This document shows positions 43,649 to 53,527 of a DNA stretch of 64,000 nucleotides, piece by piece. The notes under the pieces were generated by a model. It saw only the letters and a list, made by a program, of their open reading frames with translations, did not search any database and was not told where the DNA came from. Location of the stretch: the NCBI RefSeq assembly GCF_024231755.1, contig NZ_JAAEQH010000270.1, positions 27,670 through 91,669 of the forward strand, written 5' to 3'. Source of the DNA: Neptuniibacter sp. GTDB taxonomy: Bacteria; Pseudomonadota; Gammaproteobacteria; Pseudomonadales; Balneatricaceae. The position numbers were made by a program, and so were the translations under genes. How positions within the stretch are numbered: the stretch's first letter is position 1; each line of letters starts with the position of its first letter.

Positions 43649-44545
43649 TCAGCTCTGAGCAAGCCAAGGGTGATCTTTCAGGCTTTCAAGCATGTGATCG
43701 ATAAACAAACGCACTTTCGGATTCAAATGTCTCCGGCTTGGATAGAGCGCATGAATTTCAATTAGTGGAGTTTGATAATCGGTAAGGATCTCTTTCACCT
43801 CTCCAGAGGCAACATCATCACGGCAAAATGCCTCTGGCATACGGGCAATACCGAGATCTTGTTTTATCATCTGGCGACAGAAGCTGAGGCTATTGGCTCT
43901 GATTCGGTAGCTGAGATTGATAGGTTGCCCGTCGTTCCAGTTGGTAAAAGCCCAGCCCTGTGTGTTGAGCATTGTGCCGATGCATTCGTGGTTAACCAGA
44001 TCATCCGGTGTTTCCGGTTCCCCATGTTGTTCCAGATAATGTTTACTGGCGAAGAGTTTTATCCGGGTGTTAGCTATTTTCCTGCCGACCAGACTTGAGT
44101 CTGACAGTTCGCCAACGCGAAGTGCCAGGTCGATACCTTCCTCAACGAGGTCCACAACTCGGGGGCTAAGTTCAATATCGATCTGGAGCTGAGGGTATTT
44201 TTTAATAAACGAAGCCACCACATCGTTCATGATAAAAATGCCCATCTCTGGTGGCATGGTGATGCGCAGACGGCCTTTAGGTTCTTCCTGTTTGGACGTG
44301 ACGTAATCTGCTGCGTTTGTCATCTCATCCAGAAGAGGCTGGCAGCGATCAAATAACTCCTGACCTTCGTCGGTTAGGCTCAGTTTGCGGGTGGTGCGTT
44401 GTAGCAGACGAACACCCAGCTCATCTTCTAGCTGCGCTATTCGGCGGCTGATCGTGGATTTTTGTATCCCGAGTTTGTCTGCAGCTGAGGTAAAGCTGTT
44501 GTGTTCTACTACCTGGATAAAAAGGCGTACATCATTAAGATTCAT
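43649..44545 (-). CDS. LysR-family transcriptional regulator
   Basis: 298-residue LysR regulator. The N-terminal wHTH (residues 1-60; NDVRLFIQVVEHNSFTSAADKLGIQKSTISRRIAQLE) is followed by a periplasmic-binding-like effector domain (about 90-292). It belongs to the common group related to DsdC/AaeR-like single-target regulators. No divergent partner is adjacent, so the target is unknown. Confidence 0.88.
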   Translation of the reverse strand: MNLNDVRLFIQVVEHNSFTSAADKLGIQKSTISRRIAQLEDELGVRLLQRTTRKLSLTDEGQELFDRCQPLLDEMTNAADYVTSKQEEPKGRLRITMPPEMGIFIMNDVVASFIKKYPQLQIDIELSPRVVDLVEEGIDLALRVGELSDSSLVGRKIANTRIKLFASKHYLEQHGEPETPDDLVNHECIGTMLNTQGWAFTNWNDGQPINLSYRIRANSLSFCRQMIKQDLGIARMPEAFCRDDVASGEVKEILTDYQTPLIEIHALYPSRRHLNPKVRLFIDHMLESLKDHPWLAQS

Positions 44546-44653
44546 AGACAGGGGTAAGTTATCTTGGTGTAAGAGGGGAAAAGACGCGTCTGATCCCCAA
44601 TATTTCCCAGATTAAAACTCTGGGGTAGAGAGCATGATATTTCTGAGGTCACG

Positions 44654-45079
44654 TTAGTTACAAGTACCTTGTGTTGTCAGCGTAACCGAAGGTGTGGTTG
44701 TTTTAACGTTAGTGAAAGTCATATCACTTTTGTTAATGGTCAGTACGGTTGTATCCATACCACCCATCACCGGATCTTTTGCTGTTCTGCTGAGTTTGAT
44801 AGTGCTATTGCTTTGATCTACGCCAAAACCGGAAACACCATTAACTGTACCCATAGAACCATTGATCTGTACTTGATAACTACAACGTCCTTCAGGGCAA
44901 TTGCGGATGTTAGGTTGTTTCATAAATGGGGCTGTATAACTTGCCTGGGTGTAGCTGCATGAATAATTCATACCTTCTGCGAATCCATTGGCAGAAAATA
45001 GCAGAACAGAACTGACCCCAAGGCCTGTTAATACCTTATTGAATACACCATTGAATGCACTGCGTAATGTAACTTTCAT
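44654..45079 (-). CDS. Secreted hypothetical protein
   Basis: 141-residue exported protein. The signal peptide is MKVTLRS... with hydrophobic core VLTGLGVSSVLLFSANGFA. The mature part is beta-rich with four Cys (SCSYTQ, RNCPEGRCSY, final GTCN), likely two disulfides. ATG 45079 is chosen, because GGGGGA lies five bases upstream and a signal peptide starts there; an upstream in-frame ATG would bury it. Function unknown. Confidence 0.65.
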   Translation of the reverse strand: MKVTLRSAFNGVFNKVLTGLGVSSVLLFSANGFAEGMNYSCSYTQASYTAPFMKQPNIRNCPEGRCSYQVQINGSMGTVNGVSGFGVDQSNSTIKLSRTAKDPVMGGMDTTVLTINKSDMTFTNVKTTTPSVTLTTQGTCN

Positions 45080-45163
45080 GTTGTCCCCCATTGCGTCTGT
45101 TATCAAGTGTAGGGTAATACCTGAAACCTTTCTAGCGCTTTGTTTTAGAAGCTTTTCCACAAA

Positions 45164-46753
45164 CTATGGTGAATTAACCCCTAGCGTCATAAATTTACTG
45201 TCTTGTAGTGAATGCAGTAACAGTTCCCCGTTCTTTGCTACTTTAAATACGCCATATTTTGCTTGCTGGAACAGATCCGCTTTACCTTCTTCAAAGAAAA
45301 ATGCATTAGTGGCAAATTTTACCTGACCATTGCGTATCCGATATCGTAGGGCTATCTGATTGTTTTCTCCCTCAGCTGAAGGCGAGAGCGCTACAAACTG
45401 AGCAATACTGTTCTTATCCAATGTGGCTAGGAGATAACCATCAGTTAATTCATCATGCAGGCTACGATTAAATGCCTGATTAGTGATTTTAAATCTTAGG
45501 CGCATATAGTCACCTTGCATAAGGGATCGGGGATCAACGGGTGCCAGTTCAAGAAGAACAGTTTCCCCCTGCGCCAGATGATTCTCTTTCTGGGAGATAT
45601 TTAGATTAACGCTTCCCAGGATAATGATCACTGTTAACAGTGATAACCATTGCCTACGCTGCAGTGGTGATGAGTTAAAAATCGATTGTTTCTTTTGTGA
45701 GGGTGTTAGCCTCTGGGCTATCCAGTAGCAGAACAGGCAAACCGTTCCCATTGTTGCCAGATAATAGGATTTGGTAAGCAGGGTTTCCTGAAGATTGTAG
45801 TAATACCAGGAGATAAAGCTTATCAAGGCAATAAGACCCAATCCGATCAAGCTGGATCTTTCACGGTGAAACCCCACTAGCAGTATCAGTAATGCACTAC
45901 TCAGACCAGGAATAAATGAGCTGACAGCCAGTAATAGAAGTAAAGCAGCCAAAGAGGCGATGCCCACAACTGATCTTAGTTCTAGCTGCTGCTCTTCGAA
46001 GATGACTTTCACCAGATAGAGACAAGAAAGAGAGAGAAGGATAGCGCCAATAATTGGCCCCTTTTGCTGTAGAAAGCCTCCTCTATATGTTGAGCTGAAA
46101 CCTAAAATCTCATTCTGGAACAGAGCATGGCCGCTGAATTGGATAAGTGAAATTGCAAATCCATATCCGATAGGAATCAATATGTTTGTATACCGGTACC
46201 AGCTACGATCTTTGATCCAAATAAGGGTGAAAAGAAAAGCCGCGATGGCACTGTCCAGACCAAATATGCCGAGTCGGTTAAAACCCCAGAACAGCGCAAC
46301 CATAGCGAACCAGCTGCTCAGAACCCGGTGTAAAAAACTGGGCATGACCACAGCGAGCGTTGCCTGAAACGCTGATAGAGTAAGGTATACACTGATCTCT
46401 CGATCGTTAAACAACTCAAACAGTCCCCAGGTGACCATAAATTGACCACACAAACTGATGGCAAGAGCAAGCTGGTCATAGAAAGCTGAAACTGGTTTTG
46501 CACGGTAAATGAGATAGGCTGCAACAGTGCAGAATAAGCCGGCGATTAAGAGTAGGACTTCGTTATCGTAGCGAAATAGCCAGCTGAACATGGAAGCCAC
46601 AAAACCCAGCATAAACAGAGCTGCAAACCAGCCAGCAAACCCCTGCATTACTTTGATAAACCAAGGGCTGTGTTGCTGCTGAGTTTCAGGGGCGGGCCCA
46701 GATACCAACTTATTCTGTTCTAACTTCTGCCAGAGCTGATCTGCGTTATTCAT
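45164..46753 (-). CDS. DUF4401/GDYXXLXY-domain membrane protein
   Basis: 529-residue protein. The first ~385 residues contain about 11 membrane spans of the DUF4401 type. The C-terminal ~130 residues, outside the membrane, hold the GDYXXLXY motif (QGDYMRLRF), which names that domain. ATG 46753 is chosen: GGGAG is nine bases upstream and it overlaps the end of the DUF2157 gene by eight bases, while an earlier in-frame ATG has no support. It is paired with the DUF2157 protein, as is usual for these families. Function unknown. Confidence 0.8.
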   Translation of the reverse strand: MNNADQLWQKLEQNKLVSGPAPETQQQHSPWFIKVMQGFAGWFAALFMLGFVASMFSWLFRYDNEVLLLIAGLFCTVAAYLIYRAKPVSAFYDQLALAISLCGQFMVTWGLFELFNDREISVYLTLSAFQATLAVVMPSFLHRVLSSWFAMVALFWGFNRLGIFGLDSAIAAFLFTLIWIKDRSWYRYTNILIPIGYGFAISLIQFSGHALFQNEILGFSSTYRGGFLQQKGPIIGAILLSLSCLYLVKVIFEEQQLELRSVVGIASLAALLLLLAVSSFIPGLSSALLILLVGFHRERSSLIGLGLIALISFISWYYYNLQETLLTKSYYLATMGTVCLFCYWIAQRLTPSQKKQSIFNSSPLQRRQWLSLLTVIIILGSVNLNISQKENHLAQGETVLLELAPVDPRSLMQGDYMRLRFKITNQAFNRSLHDELTDGYLLATLDKNSIAQFVALSPSAEGENNQIALRYRIRNGQVKFATNAFFFEEGKADLFQQAKYGVFKVAKNGELLLHSLQDSKFMTLGVNSP

Positions 46754-47819
46754 CAGATTGTGCTCCCTGAGGCAGTTTATTTTCATTGTAAAGCTGTTTA
46801 AGCCAGACACCTGCTGCTGTAGATGAACCGATAATGACGAGGCTAATGAACAGGAACGCACCTCCATCAAAGGCATCACCAAATATCTTAATTAGCAAAC
46901 CACTCATCACAACGATAAGGCTTGTTGCTATGCCTGAAAGAACTAGAAGATCCAGATACCTGTATCTGTAATAGTAAAAGGCTGTACTGATCCATATCAG
47001 ATAGCAGAGCCCGGCCCAGCCCATATCTTCGTGGTCGAATATGGACCAGAGTGCCAGCCAACTTAGTAATGCGCCGGAATGGATGATGATAATTTGACTG
47101 GCAATACGGTTTTGAATCAGCTTTTTGCTGTTGTGATAGCCACATTCAAGAGAAACAAAAAAGAAAGTATTTAAAGCCGAAAACAGAATAATCAGCTCTT
47201 CGTCTCTGAAAAGAAAACCAAGCAGCCCCCGGAATGTTTGCAGATAAAGGAGAATTGAGAGGTTGATCAAACCTACCCATATCAGCCAGAGCAGACTGGA
47301 GCGATGCAGCAAAACCCAAGGTGTAATGAATAGTGCCCATATCGCGAAGAGTTGCCAGGGGTCTGCACCTGTTTGGTAGATCTGTCCAACCAGAGCCAGG
47401 AGCGCGCCGACCAGAAGTGTTAACAAAGTCACCGTGGCCAGTGATAGTTTACTTTGGGGTTCAGCTCTAACATAAAATAGAGCCGTTATTATGATTAGGC
47501 CCTGTATCGAAGCAAACTTTGTGAAATTACTGATCTCTTGCCAGTTAAAGGCAAAAAAGAAAATGACGCCAGCACCAACAGCGATAAAGCCCAGCCAGAG
47601 TAATAGGTTGGATATAAATTTGGACCAGCTTTGATTTGAAGGCGTAGCCTGAATCAACTGCAGAGCATGATCAAGGTCTTCTGCTTTAATCAGGCCTTGT
47701 GCGGCCCATTGCAGCAAGGTTTGTCTGTCTGAGGAACTGCTTACAGAGTTAAATGGCGAGTTATGTGTAGAGCTATGCGAAGCACTATCCGTGAATTGCT
47801 TTTCTGACATGGGCGGCAT
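46746..47819 (-). CDS. DUF2157 membrane protein
   Basis: 357-residue inner-membrane protein. A short N-terminal cytoplasmic region (RQTLLQWAAQGLIKAEDLDHALQLI, typical DUF2157) is followed by about ten hydrophobic segments. It is translationally coupled to the downstream DUF4401/GDYXXLXY gene. The start is ATG 47819 or the ATG three codons later (47810). Function unknown. Confidence 0.8.
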   Translation of the reverse strand: MPPMSEKQFTDSASHSSTHNSPFNSVSSSSDRQTLLQWAAQGLIKAEDLDHALQLIQATPSNQSWSKFISNLLLWLGFIAVGAGVIFFFAFNWQEISNFTKFASIQGLIIITALFYVRAEPQSKLSLATVTLLTLLVGALLALVGQIYQTGADPWQLFAIWALFITPWVLLHRSSLLWLIWVGLINLSILLYLQTFRGLLGFLFRDEELIILFSALNTFFFVSLECGYHNSKKLIQNRIASQIIIIHSGALLSWLALWSIFDHEDMGWAGLCYLIWISTAFYYYRYRYLDLLVLSGIATSLIVVMSGLLIKIFGDAFDGGAFLFISLVIIGSSTAAGVWLKQLYNENKLPQGAQSDE

Positions 47820-47893
47820 CCAGCCAAGAGTACATAATTGTTCTCTTAACTATCACCCACCCATTTCAGTCTGTCAAAAGGCGAGAAGCTGGG

Positions 47894-48148
47894 TTAAACG
47901 CCACAGCCTCCGCTTGGGCAGCCACCACCACTCATGCAGGGTGGTGCGTTAGAACTTTTTAGAGTCTGACTTTTAACTACACCTGCTGCAGAAAGCAGTT
48001 TTGTAACTTCCGAGTTCAGAGGGATATTTTGTGGGTCAAGGTTAGCAAGTTCACATAGCTCACCCCAGTTAACCGGGGTCAGAGCCATTGTATGCTTCAC
48101 CTCAACAACATCACCTGTCGCTTCAATGCGGTAATCGTAGGTAGGCAT
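47894..48148 (-). CDS. FmdB-like small protein with lost zinc ligands
   Basis: 84-residue protein. The N-terminus MPTYDYRIEATGDVVEV aligns with the FmdB/CxxC zinc-ribbon start, where Cys are expected at the I and T positions of RIEATG. Here these ligands are absent. A Cys-rich tail remains (CMSGGGCPSGGCGV). It lies three bases from the pyrophosphohydrolase gene and is probably co-transcribed with it. The family role is unclear. Confidence 0.65.
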   Translation of the reverse strand: MPTYDYRIEATGDVVEVKHTMALTPVNWGELCELANLDPQNIPLNSEVTKLLSAAGVVKSQTLKSSNAPPCMSGGGCPSGGCGV

Positions 48149-48151
48149 AAA

Positions 48152-48622
48152 TTAGTCCAGTTTTGGTTCGTGCCAGTTGATTGATTTAAGGAACTTGTGA
48201 GCAGGATAGAATTTACCGTCGCTGCCTTCCTGATCCTTAGAAGATTTAATGTAAGCTTCCGGCAGTTCGCCGCCAGCGTAAACATCCAGCCCTTTTTCGT
48301 TCTGGTAGAACGCAAGGGTTTGATCAACTTCGTCTTGAGTTTTACAGAGCTTGGACAGGTTGCTTGCCTGTACTGCCGCCATATCCTTATCTGCGTCGAT
48401 GCCCATGATGTGGGCCATACCATAAGTAACAACCAGAATATCAGCGACTGCATCACGGATCTCTGCTTTGTCCTTGTTCTGCAGGCCCTCAACCAGTTCT
48501 GCGAGTTCCTCCTGAATCAGGTGTAACTGTTTACCTGCTTTCTCCCAGTTGGGATTATTCAGGTCACCTTGTTCGTTACCGAAGACGGTGTTCAGGTAGG
48601 AAACGTCAGTAAAGTTGCTCAT
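48152..48622 (-). CDS. MazG-like all-alpha NTP pyrophosphohydrolase
   Basis: 156-residue protein of the all-alpha NTP-PPase group. Metal-binding motif LIQEELAELVEG (E-E-x-x-E, near 35) and the partner helix EIRDAVADILVVTYGMA (near 54) with E..D. It would hydrolyse a (deoxy)nucleoside triphosphate to monophosphate and PPi, a housecleaning role. The substrate is unknown. It overlaps the SufS-SufE stop by four bases. Confidence 0.8.
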   Translation of the reverse strand: MSNFTDVSYLNTVFGNEQGDLNNPNWEKAGKQLHLIQEELAELVEGLQNKDKAEIRDAVADILVVTYGMAHIMGIDADKDMAAVQASNLSKLCKTQDEVDQTLAFYQNEKGLDVYAGGELPEAYIKSSKDQEGSDGKFYPAHKFLKSINWHEPKLD

Positions 48623-50277
48623 TGCTGCTCCGTAATATTATTCGTGCCAGCTATCAGATAAATTTTATCGATAACCGCTTTTAAACCATTGCCCCGGGAT
48701 GGGCTGAGATGGCGTTGCAGTTCCAGCTGAGAGAAGGTCAAATCAATATCAATCGCTCTGATCTCAGCTGCAGTTTTGTTATTAAATATATCCAAAACCA
48801 GTGCCAGTAGCCCCCGAATGATACGGGCTTCTGAATCAGCTGCAAAATAGATTTTTCCATCCGGCTGCAAATCATAGGACAGCCAGGTATTGCTTTCACA
48901 GCCTTTAACTAGATTCTGGGATGTTTTTTCTGAAGCGGGCAGGGCTGTCAGTTGTTTGCCTGCCAGCATCAGTTCTCGGTAACGCTCATTCCAGCCTTTA
49001 AGGGCGAAAAGCTTTTCGTTTAATCCTGTTACTGCCGACGAATTGGCTGTAACCGAGACCGGCTGAGTTGCCTTATCAAGTGCCTCGATAAAAGAATTAA
49101 CTTCACTCAATGTGTTGTAGAAAGCAAACGATGCTCGGGTTGTCCCTGGTAACCCCAGTTCTTGCATCAGAGGCATTGCACAGTGGTGGCCGGTGCGAAC
49201 AGCGATACCCTGTTGATCAAGTAATAAGCCGATATCCTGCTGGTGCTGGTCTTCAAGGGTGAAAGATAGCAGGCTCACAGATTGTTGCGGTTGTCCGATC
49301 CGTCGGAAGCCTTTTATCTGCTCACAACCCTCAATGGCGGTTTTCAAGAGGGCCTGTTCATGTTGTTCCAGAATCTGGCGTTCTTGATCAGATAACCATT
49401 TTATTGCTTCTGCTAACCCTATAGCACCGGCTATATTGGGGGTGCCGGCTTCAAATTTGAAAGGCAGTTGATTGAAAGTTGTACCTGAAAAACTGACACG
49501 CTCAATCATTTCCCCGCCACCTTGCCAAGGGGGCATCTGTTCAAGTATTTCCTGCTTCCCATACAAAGCACCTATGCCGGAAGGCGCAAACAGCTTGTGG
49601 CCGGAGAACACATAAAAGTCAGCATCAAGGTCCAGAACGTCAACTTCAAAGTGAGGTAGGGACTGCGCTCCATCTACAAGAACCAGAGCACCGGCCTGAT
49701 GTGCGAGCTGAGTTATCTGTTGAACGGGGTTTATCGTTCCCAGTGCATTAGAGGCATGGTTGATTGCAACTAACCGGGTTTTCTCACTAAGTAGCTGCTG
49801 GAAAGCATCAATATCAAGGTCGCCGCTTTCCAGTATAGGAATCACTTTGATAACACCCCCGGTTCGTTCTGCAAGCAGTTGCCACGGAACAATATTAGCG
49901 TGGTGTTCCAGCGTACTGAGAATGATCTCATCACCAGCTTTAAGAGATTGTCCCCAACTGTTGGCGACCAGATTGATCGCTTCTGTTGTACCTCGGGTCC
50001 AGATGATCTCTTTGCTGGATCTTGCGTTGAGGAAATCGGCAACGATCTCTCTGGCCTGCTCAAATTTCAGCGTGGCCTCAGCGCTTAAGGCATGACTTGC
50101 CCGGTGAACATTAGCATTTGATGTACGATAGAAATCCTGCAGGCAGTTAATGACCTGGCGCGGCTTCTGAGTTGTTGCTGCGTTATCCAGGTAGATCAGC
50201 GCTTGCCCGTTCACCTTTTGTGACAGGATCGGAAACTGCTGCCGGATTTTACGGATCAGGTTATTGCTATCAGACAT
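48619..50277 (-). CDS. SufS-SufE fusion cysteine desulfurase
   Basis: 552-residue fusion. Residues 1-405 are a group II cysteine desulfurase: PLP Lys in VFSGHKLFAP (near 228), catalytic Cys in VRTGHHCAMP (near 366). Residues about 420-550 are a SufE/CsdE sulfur acceptor: VKGCESNTWLSY (acceptor Cys near 459) and HLSPSRGNGLKAV. The enzyme takes sulfur from cysteine as persulfide and passes it from the SufS to the SufE Cys for Fe-S or thio-cofactor synthesis. Usually these are separate proteins. No other suf genes are nearby, so it resembles a stand-alone CsdA-CsdE-like unit. Confidence 0.9.
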   Translation of the reverse strand: MSDSNNLIRKIRQQFPILSQKVNGQALIYLDNAATTQKPRQVINCLQDFYRTSNANVHRASHALSAEATLKFEQAREIVADFLNARSSKEIIWTRGTTEAINLVANSWGQSLKAGDEIILSTLEHHANIVPWQLLAERTGGVIKVIPILESGDLDIDAFQQLLSEKTRLVAINHASNALGTINPVQQITQLAHQAGALVLVDGAQSLPHFEVDVLDLDADFYVFSGHKLFAPSGIGALYGKQEILEQMPPWQGGGEMIERVSFSGTTFNQLPFKFEAGTPNIAGAIGLAEAIKWLSDQERQILEQHEQALLKTAIEGCEQIKGFRRIGQPQQSVSLLSFTLEDQHQQDIGLLLDQQGIAVRTGHHCAMPLMQELGLPGTTRASFAFYNTLSEVNSFIEALDKATQPVSVTANSSAVTGLNEKLFALKGWNERYRELMLAGKQLTALPASEKTSQNLVKGCESNTWLSYDLQPDGKIYFAADSEARIIRGLLALVLDIFNNKTAAEIRAIDIDLTFSQLELQRHLSPSRGNGLKAVIDKIYLIAGTNNITEQQ

Positions 50278-50286
50278 GTTCAGGGC

Positions 50287-50736
50287 TTAAGAGTCAGATT
50301 TGGTCTGATTCTGCTCTTCTTGGTTCTTTTCCTGTTCCGCCCAATGTGCCAGCTGTTTGTTATAACGAGCTCTCCAGCGTGTGTACATCATTGCACCAGT
50401 AAACAAGGTGCTAACCAGAAGGGTGTAGCCAATTCCATATACCAGGGTGTTTGGGTTTGATGCTGCTAATACAGCTTGAATAAACAGTAATAACAGAACG
50501 AAACAGAGCCAGGCGTGACCGCGAGGACTACCCTTGATGATCACGTGAGCAAAGGCTAGTAGAGGAGCCATATGGATCAGCCAGATTACCCATGGGTTGG
50601 CTGTTGGAGCGGGTATCAAAAAAAGATGCCAAAGCGTAAACCAGGCCAGAAGCCCCAGATAGCTGCCAACAGTCACGATGCGACCTAAACGGGCTTTGCT
50701 ACGGTAATCATGGTCATCAGGTATATAAGCTTTCAA
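50287..50736 (-). CDS. DUF2069 membrane protein
   Basis: 149-residue inner-membrane protein of the DUF2069 family. Four hydrophobic segments lie at about residues 22-42, 52-70, 76-95 and 98-118. A Glu/Gln-rich cytoplasmic tail follows. It lies just downstream of wrbA and is conserved beside it in Pseudomonas-type genomes. Function unknown. Confidence 0.8.
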   Translation of the reverse strand: MKAYIPDDHDYRSKARLGRIVTVGSYLGLLAWFTLWHLFLIPAPTANPWVIWLIHMAPLLAFAHVIIKGSPRGHAWLCFVLLLLFIQAVLAASNPNTLVYGIGYTLLVSTLFTGAMMYTRWRARYNKQLAHWAEQEKNQEEQNQTKSDS

Positions 50737-50768
50737 GACAATTAACTCGGTTTGTTGTTAGAGAGGGT

Positions 50769-51359
<591 letters not shown>

Positions 51360-51710
51360 CTATAGAATTTCCAGTACCGACTCTGGAGGACGTCCAATAC
51401 GGGCCTGATCGCCTTTAATCACGATTGGGCGTTCGATCAGTTTTGGTACTTCAGTCATTACTTTAATGATCTGCTCATCGCTCAGAGAACTATCGTCCAG
51501 ACCGTTTTCTTTAAATTCAGCTTCTTTCTTGCGCACTAGGTCACGAGCAGTGATACCAAGCTGTGAAAGAACTTTAGTTAGCTCTTCTGCAGAAGGCGCA
51601 TCTTCCAGATATTTGCGAACCTGTGGCTCAACTCCATTCTCTTCCAGCAGGGCGAGTGTCTGGCGAGACTTGGAACAGCGAGGATTGTGATAAATAATAA
51701 CGTCACTCAT
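51360..51710 (-). CDS. arsC: Arsenate reductase (glutaredoxin type)
   Basis: 116-residue ArsC/Spx-fold protein. The catalytic Cys is in HNPRCSKSRQTL (Cys12). Arsenate-binding arginines appear in the C-terminal RPIVIKGDQARIGRPPE. It reduces arsenate to arsenite with glutaredoxin. No ars efflux genes are nearby, as is common for this chromosomal wrbA-linked copy. Confidence 0.88.
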   Translation of the reverse strand: MSDVIIYHNPRCSKSRQTLALLEENGVEPQVRKYLEDAPSAEELTKVLSQLGITARDLVRKKEAEFKENGLDDSSLSDEQIIKVMTEVPKLIERPIVIKGDQARIGRPPESVLEIL

Positions 51711-51873
51711 TGTGCTATACCGTACTAATGGATCACCATGATCGGGTGATCGGTTTTCTGTGTTGGGTTATGTTGCGACATTGTATACGGCTCGGTGCGA
51801 GATTTCATGAAGGGATCACTATTTTAGTTGTAGCTTCCTTACAGGAAAGAGCATTGGCCATCCAGGAGTAAGA

Positions 51874-53145
51874 ATGGCAAATCTTCTAAATAACCGTTTT
51901 ACCCAGTTTCTGTTGTATCTGGGGCGGCAGTTTTTATCAAATCAGGGCATCCTAAATGCTGCAGCCTTGACTTACACCACGCTGTTTGCGGTAGTGCCTC
52001 TGATGACGGTTTCGTACGCCATGCTGGCCGCTGTACCTTCTTTTCAGGGAGTAGGGCAGGAGCTGCAGAGCTGGGTTTTCGATAACTTCGTGCCCGCCAC
52101 CGGTGCGGTTGTTCAGGATTATCTCAATGATTTCTCTTCGCAGGCACGAAAACTGACTGCTGTGGGTGTGGCGCTGTTGGCAGTGACCTCAATCATGATG
52201 ATGAAAAATATCGAGGCAGCCTTCAATCGAATCTGGCGAGTCACTGAGCCAAGAAAGGGCTTATCAAGTTTTCTGTTGTATTGGGCAATTCTAAGTCTGG
52301 GACCAATTCTAATTGGTCTGGGACTGGTGCTGACCTCTTACATCGCATCTTTGCCATTTATTAGCACTGCAACTGAGGCTGTAGGTAAAGCCAGGTTGCT
52401 GAGTATGCTTCCAACCGTATTATCCGCAACTGCTTTCACATTGATGTATGTTGCTGTGCCAAACTGTAGGGTGCCATTCAAAAGTGCGTTGATCGGAGGC
52501 GTTGTTGTAGCCCTGCTTTTTGAAACGGCCAAACGAGGTTTTACTGCTTTTGTAACCCAGTTCCCATCCTATGAACTGATCTATGGTGCTTTTGCTGCTG
52601 TACCACTTTTCCTGCTTTGGATCTTTATCAGTTGGGTCATAATTTTGATGGGTGCAGAATTAACGCGCTGTATCACTGTTTACCGTGGTTTGGGGAATCA
52701 GGGAAAAGTACCGCATCTGTATTCAGTCGTAGCTGTGCTTTATCGCTTGTGGCAAGCACAGTCTCAGGGCAAAGCGCTTAGTGATCAGGTTCTGCTGCAA
52801 GAAGTAGATACCTTGGATCAGGGTAGGTGGGATACTTATCTTAAATTGCTGTTTGATGCCGGCATAGTGAAGCGAAGTGATCAGGGGGAATACCTTCTGA
52901 GTATGGATATGGGATCGATCACCCTGCATGATCTACAGCAGGTGTTACCGTGGCCATTACCGGAACCTGTGCAGGTGAGTTCAATGGTTACGTGGGAAAG
53001 AGATTTAAATTCAAAATTAGCGATATTATCTCAGGAACAGCAGAAAGAGCTTAATATAAGCTTGGAAGCACTTTTCGCCAACAAAGAGAGTGCTGAGCAA
53101 AATGTATCTGATAAAAGTGTATCTGAGAAACAGCTAGCAAAATAA
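51874..53145 (+). CDS. YihY/RbnBN-like membrane protein
   Basis: 423-residue protein. The first ~270 residues are the YihY/virulence factor BrkB family membrane domain with six spans (LNAAALTYTTLFAVVPLMTVSYAM near 27-50). A cytoplasmic winged-helix-like C-terminal region (about 285-420) follows. Members were once called ribonuclease BN, a name now assigned elsewhere. It is divergent from arsC, as in Pseudomonas. Confidence 0.85.
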   Translation: MANLLNNRFTQFLLYLGRQFLSNQGILNAAALTYTTLFAVVPLMTVSYAMLAAVPSFQGVGQELQSWVFDNFVPATGAVVQDYLNDFSSQARKLTAVGVALLAVTSIMMMKNIEAAFNRIWRVTEPRKGLSSFLLYWAILSLGPILIGLGLVLTSYIASLPFISTATEAVGKARLLSMLPTVLSATAFTLMYVAVPNCRVPFKSALIGGVVVALLFETAKRGFTAFVTQFPSYELIYGAFAAVPLFLLWIFISWVIILMGAELTRCITVYRGLGNQGKVPHLYSVVAVLYRLWQAQSQGKALSDQVLLQEVDTLDQGRWDTYLKLLFDAGIVKRSDQGEYLLSMDMGSITLHDLQQVLPWPLPEPVQVSSMVTWERDLNSKLAILSQEQQKELNISLEALFANKESAEQNVSDKSVSEKQLAK

Positions 53146-53171
53146 CTATCGAGGAATAGTGGGGAATAGGG

Positions 53172-53447
53172 ATGGCAGATCTATCTCTTCATGCTTTGGT
53201 GAGTGGTCGTGTTCAAGGTGTTTGGTTTCGTCAGTCTACGAAAGAAACAGCCGAGGGCCTTGGCTTAACGGGTTGGGTGCGAAACCTTAGTGATGGTCGA
53301 GTGGAAGTAATAGCTACCGGTGAAGAAAAAGCGGTGCGGCAGTTAGAGGCTTGGTTGGGGCAGGGACCCGAGCTGGCAAATGTGGCTGATGTGGAAAGTG
53401 AGTTTATAGAAAACGCTGAGCCTTTCAGCGGCTTTGAGGTTCGTTAA
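53172..53447 (+). CDS. acyP: Acylphosphatase
   Basis: 91-residue acylphosphatase, usual length. The signature is LVSGRVQGVWFRQSTKETAE (residues 9-28) with catalytic Arg and GWVRNLSDGRVEV with the catalytic Asn. It hydrolyses acyl phosphates such as 1,3-bisphosphoglycerate. Confidence 0.92.
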   Translation: MADLSLHALVSGRVQGVWFRQSTKETAEGLGLTGWVRNLSDGRVEVIATGEEKAVRQLEAWLGQGPELANVADVESEFIENAEPFSGFEVR

Positions 53448-53527
53448 TTTTTTGAGTTTTTGTTTTTCTTTCGGTGGGTTTTAAACTCTTATTAGTCAGC
53501 TCTTACTTTCGTTGTTGAGGACAGGGT

